DNA of 64,000 nt from Variovorax sp. UMC13 (GCF_014170375.1 NZ_LZZW01000017.1:1-64000), one strand, 5' to 3'; counted from the first letter of the stretch, positions 36,875 to 47,964 are shown. Notes: generated by a model from the letters alone, not told the origin. Numbers and translations are program-made.

Positions 36875-37191
36875 GGTGCGAATTCCTTGGGTGGTGCGGC
36901 AACGCCTGCGATCCAGGCTCGGCACTGCAGCGCAATCTTTGTGCCACGCCATGCCCTCCCCGGCCCGCGCCTGGCGCCGCACGCGCAACCCCCATGGCGG
37001 TGCGGCCGCATGCGCCAACATGGAACGAAGCGCACCATCTGTGCACAAGTTCTTTCGACATTGGCGCCAATTTTTAAAGTCTTTGTGGCCAGCACCGACC
37101 GCCATTGCGCCGACATCGCATGGCACGCTTCTTGAGACGTGAACCGCATCGCGACGTCATTCCGACGTTGCACCAGCTGGCCTTCACCCGC
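36875..37191. other. Divergent intergenic region of the Pot-type importer
   Basis: These 317 bases separate the binding-protein gene from the ATPase-permease operon. The middle is moderately GC-rich without clear features. The stretch 37040-37085 is AT-richer and holds the palindrome ATTGGCGCCAAT. An in-frame ATG at 37120 could extend the ATPase gene upstream. Confidence 0.6.
37060..37071. promoter_or_regulatory. ATTGGCGCCAAT palindrome
   Basis: This is a perfect 12-base palindrome in the divergent region between importer genes, followed by TTTTTAAAG. It is a candidate operator for the GntR regulator encoded nearby, or for another regulator. It may overlap promoter elements, which are not clear. 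Confidence 0.5.
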
Positions 37192-38283
<1,092 letters not shown>

Positions 38284-38287
38284 CGCG

Positions 38288-39148
38288 ATGGCTGCCAACG
38301 CCGCCACCACGCGCTCGGCTTCCGCGCTGCCGCTGAGCCTGCCGCTCGGCCTGTTCTTCGTCGCCTTCGTGCTCGCCCCGATGCTGTTGCTGGCCTGGGT
38401 CAGCCTGCACAACGATCCCGAGATGACGCAGGCCGGCTTCGGCCAGTACGCCAAGTTCCTCACCGACGGCTTCAACCTCGCGGTGCTGGGCAACACGCTG
38501 TGGCTGGGCCTCGAGGTCACGCTGCTGACGATCGTCATCGGCTTTCCGCTGGCCTACCTCTACACCCAGGCGCCGGGCCGCTGGCAGGGCCCGCTGATGC
38601 TGCTGATCATCCTGCCGCTCCTGACCAGCTCGGTGGTGCGCACCTTCGCCTGGGTCGTGATCCTCGGGCGCCAGGGCATCCTCAACACCGCGCTGCTCGA
38701 CCTGGGCCTGATCGCCGAACCGATCAAGCTGCTCTACACGCCCGGCGCGGTGGCGGTCGCGCTGGCGCAGATCGAGCTGCCGCTGATGGTGCTGCCGCTG
38801 ATCACCGCGCTGATGAACGTCGACGCCAACCTGCGCCAGGCCTCGCTCGCGCTGGGCGCGGGCCACTGGCGCACCTTCTGGCAGGTGACGCTGCCGCTGT
38901 CGATGCCGGGCCTGCTCGCGGGCTCGCTGCTGGTGTTCGCCTCCAGCGTGAGCGCCTTCGTCACGCAGACGCTGGTGGGCGGCGGCCAGCAGATGTTCAT
39001 GCCCTACTACATGTACCAGCAGGCCATCCAGGCCAACAACTATCCGTTCGCGGCCGCCATCGCCATGCTGCTGCTGGTGTGCGTGCTGGCCGTGGTGGTC
39101 GCCATCAACGCGCTCGGTCGGCGCAGCAAGGGGTTCGTCCATGGCTGA
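38288..39148 (+). CDS. ABC transporter permease (PotB-like)
   Basis: The 286-residue inner-membrane protein has six helices. The EAA loop NLRQASLALGAGHWRTFWQV matches PotB/PotH permeases. It starts four bases after the ATPase stop and overlaps the next permease gene by eight bases, so the three are one operon. Confidence 0.92.
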   Translation: MAANAATTRSASALPLSLPLGLFFVAFVLAPMLLLAWVSLHNDPEMTQAGFGQYAKFLTDGFNLAVLGNTLWLGLEVTLLTIVIGFPLAYLYTQAPGRWQGPLMLLIILPLLTSSVVRTFAWVVILGRQGILNTALLDLGLIAEPIKLLYTPGAVAVALAQIELPLMVLPLITALMNVDANLRQASLALGAGHWRTFWQVTLPLSMPGLLAGSLLVFASSVSAFVTQTLVGGGQQMFMPYYMYQQAIQANNYPFAAAIAMLLLVCVLAVVVAINALGRRSKGFVHG

Positions 39149-40013
39149 AGCCTTCGTCTCGGGCACGCCGCGCGTGCCTTCCGCCACCCCGCGTGCCGCC
39201 GAATCGCTGCGCGGCCTGGTCGAGCGGCGCTCCTTCTGGGCGGTGTTCGGCCTCTTGGGCCTGTTCGCGGGTGTGCTGCTGATGGCGCCCACGGTGGTGG
39301 TGCTGATCACCTCCTTCACCAGCGGCTACTCGCTCAAGTTCCCGCCGCCCGGCTATTCCAGCCGCTGGTACGCGGCGCTGTGGAACGAGTCGCCCGAGCT
39401 GATCGACGCCTTCGTGCTGTCGCTCAAGCTCGCGGCCATCGCCACCGGCGTGTCGATCATGCTGGCCGTGGCCGCGGCGCTGGCATTGGCCCGCCGGCGC
39501 GAGGCCTGGGCGCGCGTGGCCGAGTCGGTGCTGCTGTCGCCGCTGATGCTGCCCGCGCTGGCCATCGGCCTGTCGCTGCTGATGCTGTTCAACCTGGCGG
39601 GCACCGGGCTTTCGTTCTGGACGCTGGTGATCGGCCACGTGGCCATCACCACACCCTACATCCTGCGCACCACCTCGGCCAGCCTGCTGCAGATGGACGG
39701 CAGCCTGCTCGAGAGCGCGCATTCGCTGGGCGCCTCGCCGCTCTATGTGTTCCGCACCGTGACGCTGCCGCTGATCGCGCGCGGCATCGCGGCCGGCGCC
39801 TTCATCGGCTTCATGTACTCCTTCGACAACGTGGCGGTGTCGCTGTTCCTGTCGGACGCGCGCAGCGAGGTGCTGCCGATCCGCATGTGGCACATCATCG
39901 AATCCAACCTCGACGTGCGCGCCGCCGCGGTGTCGGGCGTGCTGATCGCGGCCACGCTGGTGCTGATGGTGGTGATGGAACGCGTGGCGGGCATCTCGCG
40001 CCACTTCCGCTGA
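39141..40013 (+). CDS. ABC transporter permease (PotC-like)
   Basis: The 290-residue protein is the second permease of the importer, with about six helices after a longer N-terminal cytoplasmic tail. The EAA loop is at LLESAHSLGASPLYVFRTV. It overlaps the PotB-like gene. The downstream gene is convergent, so the operon ends here. Confidence 0.92.
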   Translation: MAEAFVSGTPRVPSATPRAAESLRGLVERRSFWAVFGLLGLFAGVLLMAPTVVVLITSFTSGYSLKFPPPGYSSRWYAALWNESPELIDAFVLSLKLAAIATGVSIMLAVAAALALARRREAWARVAESVLLSPLMLPALAIGLSLLMLFNLAGTGLSFWTLVIGHVAITTPYILRTTSASLLQMDGSLLESAHSLGASPLYVFRTVTLPLIARGIAAGAFIGFMYSFDNVAVSLFLSDARSEVLPIRMWHIIESNLDVRAAAVSGVLIAATLVLMVVMERVAGISRHFR

Positions 40014-40024
40014 TGCGCGCCGTT

Positions 40025-40501
40025 TCAGGGCCGCACGCGGTCGCCGCCCCAGCGCAGCCGCAGCGCCAGGTACTCGGCCTCGCAGACGCCGTCGCGCAGC
40101 GCGAGTTCGAAGCCGGTCAGGCGGCAGAAGGCCTCGATGTCGTAGTCGCCGAGGTCGGTACGCCGCAGCCGCGCATGGCGCAGGCCCAGCACCAGCGTGC
40201 GCACGCCGCCGAGCTTGAGCGCGCCCGCGCACATCGGGCAGGGTTCCATCGTGCAGTAAAGCGTGGCGCCCTGCGCCGCCTCGGCGCCGTGCTGCGCGAA
40301 GGCATCGCGCAGGGCCTCGGGCTCGGCATGGGCCGTGACATCGCCACGCGTGACCTGCCGGTTCTGGCCACGCCCGAGCAGGCGGCCGTCCTTCACCAGC
40401 ACCGCGCCCGTGGGCCAATCGCCGCGCGCATAAGCCTCGCGCGCCTCGGCCAGCGCCAGCTGCATCCAGCGCACATCGTCTTCGTTCGTCGTGTCGTTCA
40501 T
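40025..40501 (-). CDS. Nucleoside/guanine deaminase family protein
   Basis: The 158-residue zinc deaminase has the catalytic motif THAEPEAL (HAE) and the zinc-binding PCPMCAG, both standard for the cytidine-deaminase fold. It falls between tRNA-adenosine deaminases and guanine/cytosine deaminases. The context of amidohydrolases and amidases favours a free-base or small-molecule deaminase over a tRNA enzyme. It is divergent from the amidohydrolase at 40540 with 38 bases between the two starts, and convergent with the PotC-like gene. Confidence 0.85.
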   Translation of the reverse strand: MNDTTNEDDVRWMQLALAEAREAYARGDWPTGAVLVKDGRLLGRGQNRQVTRGDVTAHAEPEALRDAFAQHGAEAAQGATLYCTMEPCPMCAGALKLGGVRTLVLGLRHARLRRTDLGDYDIEAFCRLTGFELALRDGVCEAEYLALRLRWGGDRVRP

Positions 40502-40539
40502 GGCGGTCGTCCGTTCACAGCAAATCCAGGAGCTTGTCC

Positions 40540-42048
40540 ATGAGCAAGAAACGCACCCTTCTGCGCAACGCGCGCGCCCTGCTGGGCGATGCGCTGGCCT
40601 TCGACGGCCAGCCGCGCGACGTGCTGGTCGAGGGCGATCGCATCGCCGCGATCGAGCCGGCCGGCACGCTGGCCGATGCCGACGACGCGATCGACCTGAG
40701 CGACCACCTGCTGGTGCCCGGCCTGGTCAACGGCCACCAGCATTCGCACGAGCACTTCCAGCGCGGGCGCACCGAGAACCTGCCGCTCGAACTCTGGATG
40801 CACCTGGTGCGCACCCGCACGCCCGTCACGCTGACGCCGCGCCAGGTCTACCTGCGCACCATGATCGGCGCGATCGAGTCGCTGCGCACCGGCTGCACCA
40901 CGCTGGTCGACGACACCGCCCTGGGCGGCGCGATCGACCGCGCGCGCATCGAGGCCGCGCTACAGGCCTACGACGACGCCGGCATCCGCGCGCTGGTGGG
41001 CTTCGCGATGATGGACAAGCCCATCGTCGACAACTTCCCCTTTGTCGAGCAGCACTTTCCCGCCGAGCTGGCGGCCGAGCTGCGCGCGGCCTCGCGCCCT
41101 GCACCCGAGGACCAATTGGGCCTGGTGCGCGAACTCGCCCGCACGCGCCATCCGCAGTCGAAGCGCGTGGGCGTGCTGGTGTCGGCCTCGGCGCCGCAGC
41201 GCTGCACCGAGGGCTTCCTGCGTGCCGTGCGCGGACTCGCCGACGATCTGGCCCTGCCCGTCATCACGCACGTGCAGGAGACGCGGCTGCAGGTGGTCAC
41301 GGGCCAGCTCTTCTTCGGCTGCCCGATCGTCAAGTACCTGGACCGCATCGGCTTCCTCCAACCGGCCACCAGCCTGATCCACGCGGTGTGGCTCAACCCG
41401 CGCGAGATCGACGCACTGGCGCGCAGCGGCGCCACCGCGCAGCACAACCCCTGGAGCAACCTGCTGCTGGGCTCGGGCGTGCAGCCGGTGCGCGAGCTGC
41501 TCGACGCCGGCGTCAACGTGAGCCTGGGCTCCGACGGCAGTTGCTCGACCGTGACGGTGAACATGCTCAACGTGCTGGGCAGCGCGGCCGCGGTGTCGAA
41601 GCTGCGCGGCGAGGACCACCGGCGCTGGCTGTCGGCGCACGAGGCGCTGCATGCCGGCACGCTCGCGGGCGGCCGCGCGCTGGGCTTCGGCGAGGCGCTG
41701 GGCTCGCTGCGCGTGGGCGCCATCGCCGACCTGGTGGCCTACCGCACCGACAGCGTGACGTTCACGCCCTTCAACGATCCGGTGCGCCAGCTGGTCTATG
41801 CCGAGCGCGGCGCGGGCCTGGACTTCTCGATGGTCGCGGGCGAGGTCGCGATCGAGGGCGGCGTGCTCACGCGCGTCGACGAGGCCGCACTGCTGCGCGA
41901 GATCGAGCGCGAGTTCCAGGACCTGGCGCCGCGCTACGCACAGGCCGAGGCTGAGATGGCGCCGGTGCTCGCGGCGGTGGAGCGCATCCACCGCGAGGGG
42001 CTGGCCACGGCCATCGCGCCCGACACCTTCGCCGCGAGGCTCGCATGA
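40540..42048 (+). CDS. Amidohydrolase family protein
   Basis: This 502-residue cytosolic metal enzyme has HxH in VNGHQHSHEHFQRGR, later ligands in THVQETRLQ and LIHAVWLNP, and Asp in SLGSDGSCSTV. It is in the same broad branch as chlorohydrolases and guanine deaminases but has a distinct metal region with extra His residues. The ATG at 40540 follows CCAGGAG. Its stop overlaps the start of a polysaccharide-deacetylase-type gene (ATGA), and an amidase follows. These three probably act in sequence. Confidence 0.87.
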   Translation: MSKKRTLLRNARALLGDALAFDGQPRDVLVEGDRIAAIEPAGTLADADDAIDLSDHLLVPGLVNGHQHSHEHFQRGRTENLPLELWMHLVRTRTPVTLTPRQVYLRTMIGAIESLRTGCTTLVDDTALGGAIDRARIEAALQAYDDAGIRALVGFAMMDKPIVDNFPFVEQHFPAELAAELRAASRPAPEDQLGLVRELARTRHPQSKRVGVLVSASAPQRCTEGFLRAVRGLADDLALPVITHVQETRLQVVTGQLFFGCPIVKYLDRIGFLQPATSLIHAVWLNPREIDALARSGATAQHNPWSNLLLGSGVQPVRELLDAGVNVSLGSDGSCSTVTVNMLNVLGSAAAVSKLRGEDHRRWLSAHEALHAGTLAGGRALGFGEALGSLRVGAIADLVAYRTDSVTFTPFNDPVRQLVYAERGAGLDFSMVAGEVAIEGGVLTRVDEAALLREIEREFQDLAPRYAQAEAEMAPVLAAVERIHREGLATAIAPDTFAARLA

Positions 42049-42947
42049 GCACGCCGCGCGACTTCGCGGGCTACCGCGGCAACTACCCGGCCCTGCGCTG
42101 GCCCGGCGATACGGGCCTGGCCGTGTCCTTCGTGCTCAACGTCGAGGAAGGCGCCGAGCTCGCGCTGAGCGCGGGCGATGCGCGCAACGAGAGCCGCCAC
42201 GAGGTCAACCACGAGGTGGTGGGTGCGCCCGACCTCTGCATGGAAAGCCAGTTCGAGTACGGCGCGCGCGTGGGCTATGGGCGCATCACGCGCATGCTGA
42301 GGGAGGCCGGCGTGCCGCTCACGCTCAACGCCTGCGCGCGTGCGCTCGAGGCCACGCCCTGGATCGCGAGCGATGCCGCGCAACAGGGCTTCGAGATCTG
42401 CTGCCACGGCTGGCGCTGGGAGTCGCATGCGGGCATGGCCGAGGCCGACGAGCGCGCCTTGATCGCGCGCTGCGTCGAGAGCATCCGCCGGCTGCACGGC
42501 CGCGCGCCCGTGGGCTGGCACACCAAGTCCTCGGCCTCGGTGAACACACGCCGGCTGCTGGCCGAGCACGGCGGCTTTCTCTACGACAGCGACGCCTACA
42601 ACGACGACCTGCCCTACTACGTGCAGGCCGCCGGCCGGCCGCACCTGGTGCTGCCCTATGCCTTCGACACCAACGACATGCGCTTCTTCGACAACTTCGC
42701 CTATGTGCGTGGCAGCGACTTCGCCGACTACGCGATTGACGCCTTCGACTGCTTGCTGGCCGAGTCGCGGCAGGCGCCGCGCATGCTGTCGATCGGACTG
42801 CACACGCGCATCATCGGCCGCCCCGGACGCATCAACGGCCTGGCGACGCTGCTCGCGCACATCGCGCAACGCAGCGGCGCCTGGTGCGCCACGCGCGAGC
42901 AGATCGCGCGCCATTGGCTCGCGAACGTGCCGGCGGAGTCCGCGTGA
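42045..42947 (+). CDS. Polysaccharide deacetylase family protein (PuuE-like)
   Basis: The 300-residue protein has the NodB-like fold without a signal peptide. Early LNVEEGAELALS, then FEYGARVGYGRI, EICCHGWRWE and a late LHTRIIGRPGRI place it in the PuuE/allantoinase-like subgroup. It is related to the gene at 14268-15146. It is translationally coupled to the amidohydrolase before it (ATGA) and to the amidase after it (TGATG). A ring-opening or deacylating step on a nitrogen compound fits. Confidence 0.83.
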   Translation: MSTPRDFAGYRGNYPALRWPGDTGLAVSFVLNVEEGAELALSAGDARNESRHEVNHEVVGAPDLCMESQFEYGARVGYGRITRMLREAGVPLTLNACARALEATPWIASDAAQQGFEICCHGWRWESHAGMAEADERALIARCVESIRRLHGRAPVGWHTKSSASVNTRRLLAEHGGFLYDSDAYNDDLPYYVQAAGRPHLVLPYAFDTNDMRFFDNFAYVRGSDFADYAIDAFDCLLAESRQAPRMLSIGLHTRIIGRPGRINGLATLLAHIAQRSGAWCATREQIARHWLANVPAESA

Positions 42948-44338
42948 TGGAAGCGCCCCTGCACGAGATGGGCGCGCGTGAACTGGCGGTGCGCGTGGCC
43001 TCGGGCGCGTTGCGCGCGACCGAGGTGGCGCGCCACTTCATCGATCGCGTCGAGCGGCTCAACCCCGCGCTCAACGCCATCGTGCAGTTCGATCCTCGGC
43101 AGGTGCTGGACGACGCGGCCGCGGTCGAGCGCCGCCTCGCGTCCGGCGAGACGCTGCCGATGGCCGGCGTGCCCTTCACCGTCAAGGACAACCTCTGGGT
43201 CGAGGGCCGGCACATCGCGCAGGGCTCGCGGCTGTTCGAGGATTTCATCGCGCCGCGCGATGCCTGGGCCGTGGCGCGGCTGCGCGCGCGCGGCGCGGTG
43301 GTGCTGGGCATCAGCAACTGCTCGGAGTTCGCCTGCAAGGGCGTGACGTCCAACCTGCTGTACGGCGCGACGCGGCACCCGATCGATCCGACGCTCACGC
43401 CCGGCGGCTCCTCGGGTGGCGCGGTGTCGGCGCTGGCCGCGGGCCTGGGCCTGCTGGCGCTGGGCACCGACGCGGGCGGCTCCACGCGCCGGCCCGCGGC
43501 CCACTGCGGGCTGGTGGGTTTCAAGCCCAGCCCCGGGCTCATCCCGCATCCCTGGGGCTTCGCCGAACCCAACTACGGTCTGTCGGTGATCGGCGTGATG
43601 GCGCGTACCGTGGCCGATGGCGCCTGGCTCTACGACCAGCTGCTGGCCTACGACGCGGGCGACCCGGCGGGCGTGCCGATCGGCGTCGGGCTCGATGCCT
43701 CGCCATCGCTCGATGCACCGCTGCCCGGCGACCTGCGCATCGCCTGGAGCCCGCAACTGGGCTGCGACTTCGCGATCGACGACGACGTGCTGGCGATGCT
43801 GCAATCGCGTGTCGATGCGCTGCGCGCCGCGGGCTGGCGGATCGCCGATGCCGACCCGCCCTGGCCCGCCGAGGCGCGCGAGTACCCCCTGCTTGCGCTG
43901 CAGCAGGCCGGCCTGCATGCGCTCTACGGCCACCGGCTGGCCGAGGAACGCGAACGCATCGACCCGGTGCTGGTGCAGCAGATCGAGGCCGGCGCCCGGA
44001 TCACACCGGCCGATGTGGCGCGCGCGCTGCGCCTGCGGCAGCGCATCGGCGCCAGCCTGGCGCGCTTCTTCGAATCCTTCGATGTGCTGCTGTGCCCGAC
44101 CACGCCGGTCACGGCTTGGCCGCTCGACCAGCTGGGCCCGGCCACCATCGGCGGGCGCCCCGCCGGGCCGCGCGGCCATGCGGCCTTCACGCCGCTGTTC
44201 AACTACTGCGGCGTGCCGGCCTGCTCGGTGCCGGCGGGCGAAGTGCGCGGCCTGCCGGTCGGGCTGCAGGTGGTCGCGCCCTGCTACGAGGACGCACGCG
44301 TGCTGCAGTGCGCGCAGCACATCGAGACGCTCCTCTGA
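42947..44338 (+). CDS. Amidase (amidase-signature family)
   Basis: The 463-residue serine amidase has the Ser-cisSer-Lys triad: Lys in FTVKDNLWVEG at about residue 81, the Gly/Ser-rich TPGGSSGGAVSAL at about 156-168 and the nucleophile Ser in GTDAGGSTRRPAA. Family length is normal. It hydrolyses an amide to acid and ammonia; the substrate is unknown. The ATG overlaps the TGA of the deacetylase-like gene, so it completes a coupled three-gene operon with the amidohydrolase. Confidence 0.92.
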   Translation: MEAPLHEMGARELAVRVASGALRATEVARHFIDRVERLNPALNAIVQFDPRQVLDDAAAVERRLASGETLPMAGVPFTVKDNLWVEGRHIAQGSRLFEDFIAPRDAWAVARLRARGAVVLGISNCSEFACKGVTSNLLYGATRHPIDPTLTPGGSSGGAVSALAAGLGLLALGTDAGGSTRRPAAHCGLVGFKPSPGLIPHPWGFAEPNYGLSVIGVMARTVADGAWLYDQLLAYDAGDPAGVPIGVGLDASPSLDAPLPGDLRIAWSPQLGCDFAIDDDVLAMLQSRVDALRAAGWRIADADPPWPAEAREYPLLALQQAGLHALYGHRLAEERERIDPVLVQQIEAGARITPADVARALRLRQRIGASLARFFESFDVLLCPTTPVTAWPLDQLGPATIGGRPAGPRGHAAFTPLFNYCGVPACSVPAGEVRGLPVGLQVVAPCYEDARVLQCAQHIETLL

Positions 44339-44411
44339 CCAGGGTTTTTCCCCGCATCTTTACCTGCCGCCCCGATATGTGTACTGTGTCCACAAACCTG
44401 GAGACACGACC

Positions 44412-45092
44412 ATGGCATACCCGGACATCGTCCCGCGCCCGACCTGGCAGGCGGCGCGCGACGAACTGCTCAAGGCGGAGAAGGAACTGACCCGCGCGCA
44501 CGATGCGCTCAACGCGCGACGACGGCGCCTGCCGATGACCGAGATCACGCGCGACTACGTGTTCGCCTCGACCACGCGCTCCGACCTGCATCTGGTCGAC
44601 CTGTTCGAGGGCCGCGACCAGCTCATCGTCTATCACAACATGCTCACCGAGCGCCACATCTGCCCGGGCTGCTCCTTCTTCAGCGACAACCTGATGAACG
44701 ACTTCTCGCACCTGCATGCGCGCGACACGAACTTCGTGATGGTGGCGCGCGCGGGCGTGGCGCGCATCGAGGCGGTCAAGGCGAGGCTGGGCTGGACCTT
44801 TCCCTGGGTGTCGTGCGAAGGCACGACCTTCCACGAGGACTTCGTGACCGCGCAGGACAACGCGGCCTTCGGCCTGTCGGTGTTCATGCGCCAGGGCCCG
44901 CGCGTGTTCCAGACCTGGTTCACCTCGGGCCGCGGGGTCGAGGAGGCCAGCAACACCTTCAACCTGCTCGACCTCACGCCCTGGGGCCGGCAGGAAAGCT
45001 GGGAGGTCTCGCCGCCCGGCTGGCCCCAGGACCCGACCTACAGCTGGCAGCGGCTGCACGACGAGTACCCGGCGCCGAGCGCAACGCCCTGA
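44412..45092 (+). CDS. DUF899 family thioredoxin-fold protein
   Basis: The 226-residue cytosolic protein has the DUF899 pattern: PTWQAARDELLKAEKELTR at the start, then RRRLPMTEI and CPGCSFFSDNL with a CxxC pair. It ends with the DLTPWGRQE segment. The fold is thioredoxin-like and the role is unknown, possibly redox. The ATG at 44412 is preceded by CTGGAGA. It lies in the same direction as kynBUA, 72 bases upstream of kynB, but no functional link is established. Confidence 0.88.
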   Translation: MAYPDIVPRPTWQAARDELLKAEKELTRAHDALNARRRRLPMTEITRDYVFASTTRSDLHLVDLFEGRDQLIVYHNMLTERHICPGCSFFSDNLMNDFSHLHARDTNFVMVARAGVARIEAVKARLGWTFPWVSCEGTTFHEDFVTAQDNAAFGLSVFMRQGPRVFQTWFTSGRGVEEASNTFNLLDLTPWGRQESWEVSPPGWPQDPTYSWQRLHDEYPAPSATP

Positions 45093-45164
45093 CACGGCGC
45101 TTTTCGTTCAGCGTTGGAAATAACCGACACCACGACCCATCGCGCGGCGCTAACTTTGGCGCCC

Positions 45165-45794
45165 ATGAGTCAAAGAATCTGGGATATCTCCCCCCCCGTG
45201 TACGAGGGCGCGCCGGTCTTTCCCGGCGACACGCCCTACCGCCAGCGCTGGGCCGCGCGCATCGGCCCGGGCTGCCCGGTCAACGTGAGCGAGATCGGCC
45301 TGTCGCCGCATGTCGGCGCGCATGCCGACGCCCCGCTGCACTACGACCCCGAGGGCGCCACCATCGGCGAGGTCGAGCTCGCGCCCTACCTGGGCCGCTG
45401 CCGCGTGATCCATGCGATCGCCCGGGGCCCGCTGATCGAATGGGCGCATCTCGAACACGCGCTGGCCGACCTGCCGCCGCGCGTGCTGGTGCGCACCTAT
45501 GCGCGCGCACCGGTCGACCACTGGGACGGCGCCCTCGCCGCCTACGCGCCCGCCACCATCGAGCGCCTGGCCGCGCTGGGCGTGACGCTGGTGGGCATCG
45601 ACACCGCCAGCATCGACCCGGCCGACAGCAAGACGCTCGACAGCCACCAGGTGATCCGCCGGCTCGACCTGCGCGTGCTCGAGAACCTCGTGCTCGACGC
45701 GGTGCCCGAGGGCGACTACGAACTCATCGCGCTGCCGCTCAAGCTGGTCAGCGCCGATGCATCTCCCGTGCGCGCAGTCCTGCGCAGCCTCTGA
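45165..45794 (+). CDS. kynB: Kynurenine formamidase (arylformamidase)
   Basis: KynB hydrolyses N-formylkynurenine to kynurenine and formate. The 209-residue protein has the cyclase-family metal motif [12 protein letters not shown] and the opening [21 protein letters not shown] typical of bacterial KynB. The late [15 protein letters not shown] motif also matches. The ATG at 45165 gives the family N-terminus. kynU follows after four bases and kynA overlaps kynU, so the three enzymes are one operon converting tryptophan to anthranilate. Confidence 0.96.
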   Translation: MSQRIWDISPPVYEGAPVFPGDTPYRQRWAARIGPGCPVNVSEIGLSPHVGAHADAPLHYDPEGATIGEVELAPYLGRCRVIHAIARGPLIEWAHLEHALADLPPRVLVRTYARAPVDHWDGALAAYAPATIERLAALGVTLVGIDTASIDPADSKTLDSHQVIRRLDLRVLENLVLDAVPEGDYELIALPLKLVSADASPVRAVLRSL

Positions 45795-45798
45795 ACCC

Positions 45799-47106
45799 AT
45801 GAAAACCTCCATGACCCTCGACGACTGCCGCGCCCTCGACCGCGCCGACCCGCTGCGCGACCTGCGCGCCCAATTCACGCTGCCTGCCGACGTGATCTAC
45901 CTCGACGGCAACTCGCTGGGCGTGCTGCCCGCGGCCGCCCCCGCGCGCATCGCGGCGGTGGTGGCCGAGGAATGGGGCCAGGGCCTGATCCGCTCCTGGA
46001 ACAGCGCCAGCTGGTTCGACCTGCCGCAGCGCCTGGGCGACAAGCTGGCCCGGCTGATCGGCGCCGCGCCGGGCGAAGCGGTGTGCACCGACAGCACCTC
46101 GATCAACCTCTACAAGGTGCTGTTCGCCGCCATGAGCCAGGTGCTCGAGTACGGCGACGAAGCGCGCCGCACCGTGGTCAGCGAACGCAGCAACTTCCCG
46201 ACCGACCTCTACATCGCCGAGTCGCTGTGCCGCGAACGCGGCTTCACGCTGCGCCTGATCGACAGCGTCGATGCGCTGCCCGCCGCGCTGACCTCCGAGG
46301 TCGCGGTGCTGATGCTCACGCACGTCAACTACCGCACCGGCGCGATGCACGACATGAAGGCCGTCACGGCCGCCGCGCACGCGGTGGGCGCGCTGACCGT
46401 CTGGGACCTGGCGCACAGCGCGGGCGCGGTGCCGGTCGCGCTCAACGACAGCGATGCCGACTACGCGATCGGCTGCGGCTACAAGTACTTGAACGGCGGC
46501 CCGGGCGCGCCGGCCTTCGTGTGGGTCCACACGCGGCACGCGGGCCGCTTCGAGCAGCCGCTGTCGGGCTGGTGGGGCCATGCCGCGCCCTTCGAGTTCA
46601 CGCCCCACTACCGGCCCGCGCCGGGCGTGGGCCGCTACCTGTGCGGCACGCAGCCCATCGTGAGCCTTTCGGCGCTCGAATGCGGCCTCGACACCGTGCT
46701 GGCCGCCGAAGCCTTCGACGGCGAGGCGGGCGCGATGTCGGCGCTGCGCAGCAAGTCGCTGGCGCTGACCGATGCCTTCATCGCGCTGGTCGAGGCGCGC
46801 TGCCCCGGCCGCTTCACGCTGGTCACGCCGCGCGCGCATGCACAGCGCGGCTCGCAGGTCTGCCTGGCGCTGCAGGACGCCAGCAGCGCCAGCGCCTATG
46901 CGATCGTGCAGGCCCTGATCGCGCACGGCGTGATCGGCGACTTCCGCGCCGGCGACGCCCAGGTGCCCGACATCCTGCGCTTCGGCTTCACGCCGCTGTA
47001 CCTGCGCTTCGAGGACGTGTGGCAGTCGGTCGAGCACCTGGTTCAGGTGCTCGAGCAGGACGAGTGGCAGCGCCCAGAATTCAACCAGAAGAACGCGGTG
47101 ACCTGA
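45799..47106 (+). CDS. kynU: Kynureninase
   Basis: This PLP enzyme cleaves kynurenine to anthranilate and alanine. The protein has about 435 residues, with [13 protein letters not shown] near the N-terminus, the [12 protein letters not shown] region with the PLP-contacting Asp, and the PLP Lys in [13 protein letters not shown] start four residues later (45811) is possible. Its stop overlaps the kynA start (TGATG). Confidence 0.96.
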   Translation: MKTSMTLDDCRALDRADPLRDLRAQFTLPADVIYLDGNSLGVLPAAAPARIAAVVAEEWGQGLIRSWNSASWFDLPQRLGDKLARLIGAAPGEAVCTDSTSINLYKVLFAAMSQVLEYGDEARRTVVSERSNFPTDLYIAESLCRERGFTLRLIDSVDALPAALTSEVAVLMLTHVNYRTGAMHDMKAVTAAAHAVGALTVWDLAHSAGAVPVALNDSDADYAIGCGYKYLNGGPGAPAFVWVHTRHAGRFEQPLSGWWGHAAPFEFTPHYRPAPGVGRYLCGTQPIVSLSALECGLDTVLAAEAFDGEAGAMSALRSKSLALTDAFIALVEARCPGRFTLVTPRAHAQRGSQVCLALQDASSASAYAIVQALIAHGVIGDFRAGDAQVPDILRFGFTPLYLRFEDVWQSVEHLVQVLEQDEWQRPEFNQKNAVT

Positions 47107-47948
47107 TGACGAAGGGCACCGAAAAGATCGTTCAAGAGGAAAAGGCGCAGCTGGATTTCAGCGCCTCGATGAGCTACGGCGACTACCTGCACCTCGACGA
47201 GATCCTGGGCGCGCAGCATCCGCTCTCGCCCGCGCACGACGAGATGCTGTTCATCGTGCAGCACCAGACCAGCGAGCTGTGGATGAAGCTCATGCTGCAC
47301 GAGCTCAACGCCGCCACCCGCTGCATCGCCACCGAGCAGCTGGCCGATGCCTTCAAGATGCTGGCGCGCGTGAGCCGGATCATGGAGCAGCTGGTCAGCG
47401 CCTGGACCGTGCTCTCGACCATGACGCCGCCCGAGTACACAGCGATGCGGCCCTACCTCGCGAACTCCAGCGGCTTCCAGAGCGCGCAGTACCGCTGCAT
47501 CGAGTTCGCGCTGGGCAACAAGAACGCCGCCATGCTCAAGCCGCACGCCCACCGCGCCGACCTGCTGGCCCAGGTCGATGCGGCCTACCGCGCGCCCTCG
47601 CTCTACGACGAGTCGCTGCGCCTGCTGGCGCGGCGCGGCCTGCCGGTGCCGGCCGACCGCCTGGAACGCGACTGGACCCAGCCCTACGAGGCCAGCGACG
47701 GCGTCGAGGCCGCCTGGCTCACGGTCTACCGCGCACCGCACGATCACTGGGACCTCTACCAGCTGGGCGAGAAGCTCACCGACCTCGAAGACGCCTTCCG
47801 CCTCTGGCGCTTCCGCCACGTGACCACGGTCGAGCGCGTGATCGGCTTCAAGCGCGGCACCGGCGGCACCGGTGGCGTGAGCTATCTGCGCAAGATGCTC
47901 GACGTGGTGCTGTTTCCGGAGATCTGGCGCCTGCGCACGGAGCTGTGA
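47106..47948 (+). CDS. kynA: Tryptophan 2,3-dioxygenase
   Basis: This heme enzyme opens the indole ring of tryptophan. The 280-residue protein has [12 protein letters not shown], the [15 protein letters not shown] motif and the C-terminal heme-His region [20 protein letters not shown]. Length is typical for bacterial KynA. It is the last gene of the kyn operon although it catalyses the first step. No kynR (Lrp-type) regulator gene lies next to the operon. Confidence 0.97.
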   Translation: MTKGTEKIVQEEKAQLDFSASMSYGDYLHLDEILGAQHPLSPAHDEMLFIVQHQTSELWMKLMLHELNAATRCIATEQLADAFKMLARVSRIMEQLVSAWTVLSTMTPPEYTAMRPYLANSSGFQSAQYRCIEFALGNKNAAMLKPHAHRADLLAQVDAAYRAPSLYDESLRLLARRGLPVPADRLERDWTQPYEASDGVEAAWLTVYRAPHDHWDLYQLGEKLTDLEDAFRLWRFRHVTTVERVIGFKRGTGGTGGVSYLRKMLDVVLFPEIWRLRTEL

Positions 47949-47964
47949 TCAACGCCATCGCGGC

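Noticed and set aside
40025..40501. tRNA adenosine deaminase tadA
   Set aside because: The HAE and PCPMC motifs are shared by the whole fold. The context of amidohydrolase and amidase genes favours a small-molecule deaminase.
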